A DNA stretch of 64,000 bases from Pseudo-nitzschia pungens (lineage: Eukaryota; Bacillariophyta; Bacillariophyceae; Bacillariales; Bacillariaceae). Under the pieces are notes generated by a model. It did not search any database. It was not told the origin of the DNA and was given only the letters and a program-made list of their open reading frames with translations. Where the stretch lies: assembly GCA_037355855.1 (NCBI GenBank), contig CM074762.1, positions 5,946,400 through 6,010,399 of the forward strand. Direction: 5' to 3'. The first letter of the stretch is position 1; every line of letters begins with the position of its first letter. Positions 62,664 to 64,000 of this stretch are shown piece by piece. Position numbers and translations under genes: made by a program.

Positions 62664-62781
62664 GGGAACGACCATACTAACGTGACAGCACCGCTTCCCG
62701 TCTGCTCAGCGAAGTTAAGCACGTTCAGGCTCAGTTAGTACTACGGTGGGGGACCACGTTGGAATCCTGAGTGTTGTTCTC
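62664..62781 (+). rRNA. Nuclear 5S rRNA gene, unit 4 (reference unit)
   Basis: 118 nt of eukaryotic 5S rRNA. Ends GGGAACGAC and GTTGTTCTC pair as helix I with two G-U pairs. The internal RNA polymerase III promoter is visible: box A AAGTTAAGCACG and a box C-like CGGTGGGGGACCACGTTGGAAT. Transcription should stop in TTTT directly after the gene. CGACCATACTAACGTGACAGC and TTAGTACTACGG match the eukaryotic 5S pattern, unlike the plastid rrn5. Confidence 0.92.
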
Positions 62782-62844
62782 TTTTGTCCCATTCATTTTT
62801 CCCTTAAAATTATTTTATGTACATTAGCGATCGACCTAATTCGT

Positions 62845-62962
62845 GGGAACGACCATACTAACGTGACAGCACCGCTTCCCGTCTGCTCAGCGAAGTTAAG
62901 CACGTTCAGGCTCAGTTAGTACTACGGTGGGGGACCACGTTGGAATCCTGAGTGTTGTTCTC
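62845..62962 (+). rRNA. Nuclear 5S rRNA gene, unit 5
   Basis: Same as unit 4. Confidence 0.92.
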
Positions 62963-63025
62963 TTTTGTCCCATTCATTTTTCCCTTAAAATTATTTTATG
63001 TACATTAGCGATCGACCTAATTCGT

Positions 63026-63143
63026 GGGAACGACCATACTAACGTGACAGCACCGCTTCCCGTCTGCTCAGCGAAGTTAAGCACGTTCAGGCTCAGTTAG
63101 TACTACGGTGGGGGACCACGTTGGAATCCTGAGTGTTGTTCTC
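63026..63143 (+). rRNA. Nuclear 5S rRNA gene, unit 6
   Basis: Same as unit 4. Confidence 0.92.
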
Positions 63144-63206
63144 TTTTGTCCCATTCATTTTTCCCTTAAAATTATTTTATGTACATTAGCGATCGACCTA
63201 ATTCGT

Positions 63207-63324
63207 GGGAACGACCATACTAACGTGACAGCACCGCTTCCCGTCTGCTCAGCGAAGTTAAGCACGTTCAGGCTCAGTTAGTACTACGGTGGGGGACCAC
63301 GTTGGAATCCTGAGTGTTGTTCTC
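63207..63324 (+). rRNA. Nuclear 5S rRNA gene, unit 7
   Basis: Same as unit 4. Confidence 0.92.
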
Positions 63325-63387
63325 TTTTGTCCCATTCATTTTTCCCTTAAAATTATTTTATGTACATTAGCGATCGACCTAATTCGT

Positions 63388-63505
63388 GGGAACGACCATA
63401 CTAACGTGACAGCACCGCTTCCCGTCTGCTCAGCGAAGTTAAGCACGTTCAGGCTCAGTTAGTACTACGGTGGGGGACCACGTTGGAATCCTGAGTGTTG
63501 TTCTC
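63388..63505 (+). rRNA. Nuclear 5S rRNA gene, unit 8
   Basis: Same as unit 4. Confidence 0.92.
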
Positions 63506-63568
63506 TTTTGTCCCATTCATTTTTCCCTTAAAATTATTTTATGTACATTAGCGATCGACCTAATTCGT

Positions 63569-63686
63569 GGGAACGACCATACTAACGTGACAGCACCGCT
63601 TCCCGTCTGCTCAGCGAAGTTAAGCACGTTCAGGCTCAGTTAGTACTACGGTGGGGGACCACGTTGGAATCCTGAGTGTTGTTCTC
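63569..63686 (+). rRNA. Nuclear 5S rRNA gene, unit 9
   Basis: Same as unit 4. Confidence 0.92.
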
Positions 63687-63749
63687 TTTTGTCCCATTCA
63701 TTTTTCCCTTAAAATTATTTTATGTACATTAGCGATCGACCTAATTCGT

Positions 63750-63867
63750 GGGAACGACCATACTAACGTGACAGCACCGCTTCCCGTCTGCTCAGCGAAG
63801 TTAAGCACGTTCAGGCTCAGTTAGTACTACGGTGGGGGACCACGTTGGAATCCTGAGTGTTGTTCTC
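63750..63867 (+). rRNA. Nuclear 5S rRNA gene, unit 10
   Basis: Same as unit 4. Confidence 0.92.
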
Positions 63868-63930
63868 TTTTGTCCCATTCATTTTTCCCTTAAAATTATT
63901 TTATGTACATTAGCGATCGACCTAATTCGT

Positions 63931-64000
63931 GGGAACGACCATACTAACGTGACAGCACCGCTTCCCGTCTGCTCAGCGAAGTTAAGCACGTTCAGGCTCA
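63931..64000 (+). rRNA. Nuclear 5S rRNA gene, unit 11, cut by window end
   Basis: First 70 nt of a further identical unit. Confidence 0.9.

Larger units (their letters stand above)
62084..64000 (+). repeat. Tandem array of 181-bp 5S rDNA units
   Basis: Unit starts (ATGTACATTAG) at 62084, 62265, 62454, 62636, 62817, 62998, 63179, 63360, 63541, 63722 and 63903. From 62636 the period is exactly 181. The first three units are 181, 189 and 182 long, with scattered indels. Each unit holds a 118-nt 5S gene and a 63-base spacer that begins with the T-run terminator and ends in TAGCGATCGACCTAATTCGT. The array runs off the window. Confidence 0.93.

Noticed and set aside
62084..64000. CRISPR array or spliced-leader RNA array
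   Set aside because: Units are 181 bp without variable spacers. The 118-nt conserved part folds and reads as 5S rRNA with internal box A and box C, and there is no splice donor after a leader.

Overview
The window is a scaffold of diatom plastid DNA with a piece of nuclear DNA at its right end. The diatom assignment rests on plastid-encoded psaD, tufA, dnaK, groEL, psbY, secY and rpl/rps genes in red-lineage order, on the diatom genes ycf89 and (probably) ycf88, and on strongly AT-rich spacers. The last 2.5 kb is different: it holds a tandem array of 181-bp units, each with a eukaryotic 5S rRNA gene, behind a stretch of degenerate short repeats. The species cannot be named from the sequence.

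Layout. Three 500-N gaps split the scaffold into four contigs. Contig A (1-9412): trnS-UGA, psaD and trnfM on the minus strand, then psaA, psaB, trnP-UGG, ycf89, rns, trnI-GAU, trnA-UGC and the 5' end of rnl. Contig B (9913-37731): the ribosomal-protein superoperon on the minus strand (rpl3 at 25.1 kb down to a truncated tufA at 9.9 kb), dnaK on the plus strand, a cassette of two unusual ORFs, then on the minus strand rrn5, complete rnl, trnA, trnI, rns, ycf89, trnP, psaB and 29 bases of psaA. Contig C (38232-61000): the 3' end of rnl, rrn5, the same ORF cassette, dnaK on the minus strand, the intact superoperon (rpl3 to tufA and rps10), trnL-UAA, trnC-GCA, a doubtful small ORF, psbY, psaC and a truncated groEL. 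Contig D (61501-64000): nuclear repeats.

Contig B is the reverse complement of sequence already in A and C. B 31713-37731 matches A 3394-9412, and B 9913-29493 matches C 38232-57809. Only B 29494-31712, the middle of rnl, is unique. The simplest reading is one continuous plastid path (A, then reversed B through rnl, then C) laid out with redundancy, not a 28-kb biological palindrome. B carries single-base homopolymer indels that break tufA, rps7 and rpl5; the C copies are open and should be preferred.

Function. The genes supply photosystem I (psaA, psaB, psaC, psaD), a small photosystem II subunit (psbY), the plastid translation machinery (rRNAs, about 28 ribosomal proteins, tufA, tRNAs), the polymerase alpha subunit (rpoA), thylakoid protein translocation (secY) and protein folding (dnaK, groEL). 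The most unusual element lies between dnaK and rrn5. It is an acidic ORF of 125 codons followed by a reading-frame-broken gene whose C-terminal half has the Walker A, Walker B, motif C-like and arginine-finger pattern of the superfamily 3 helicase domain of Rep proteins from CRESS-DNA replicons. It looks like a remnant of a small rolling-circle plasmid or virus captured by the plastid genome.
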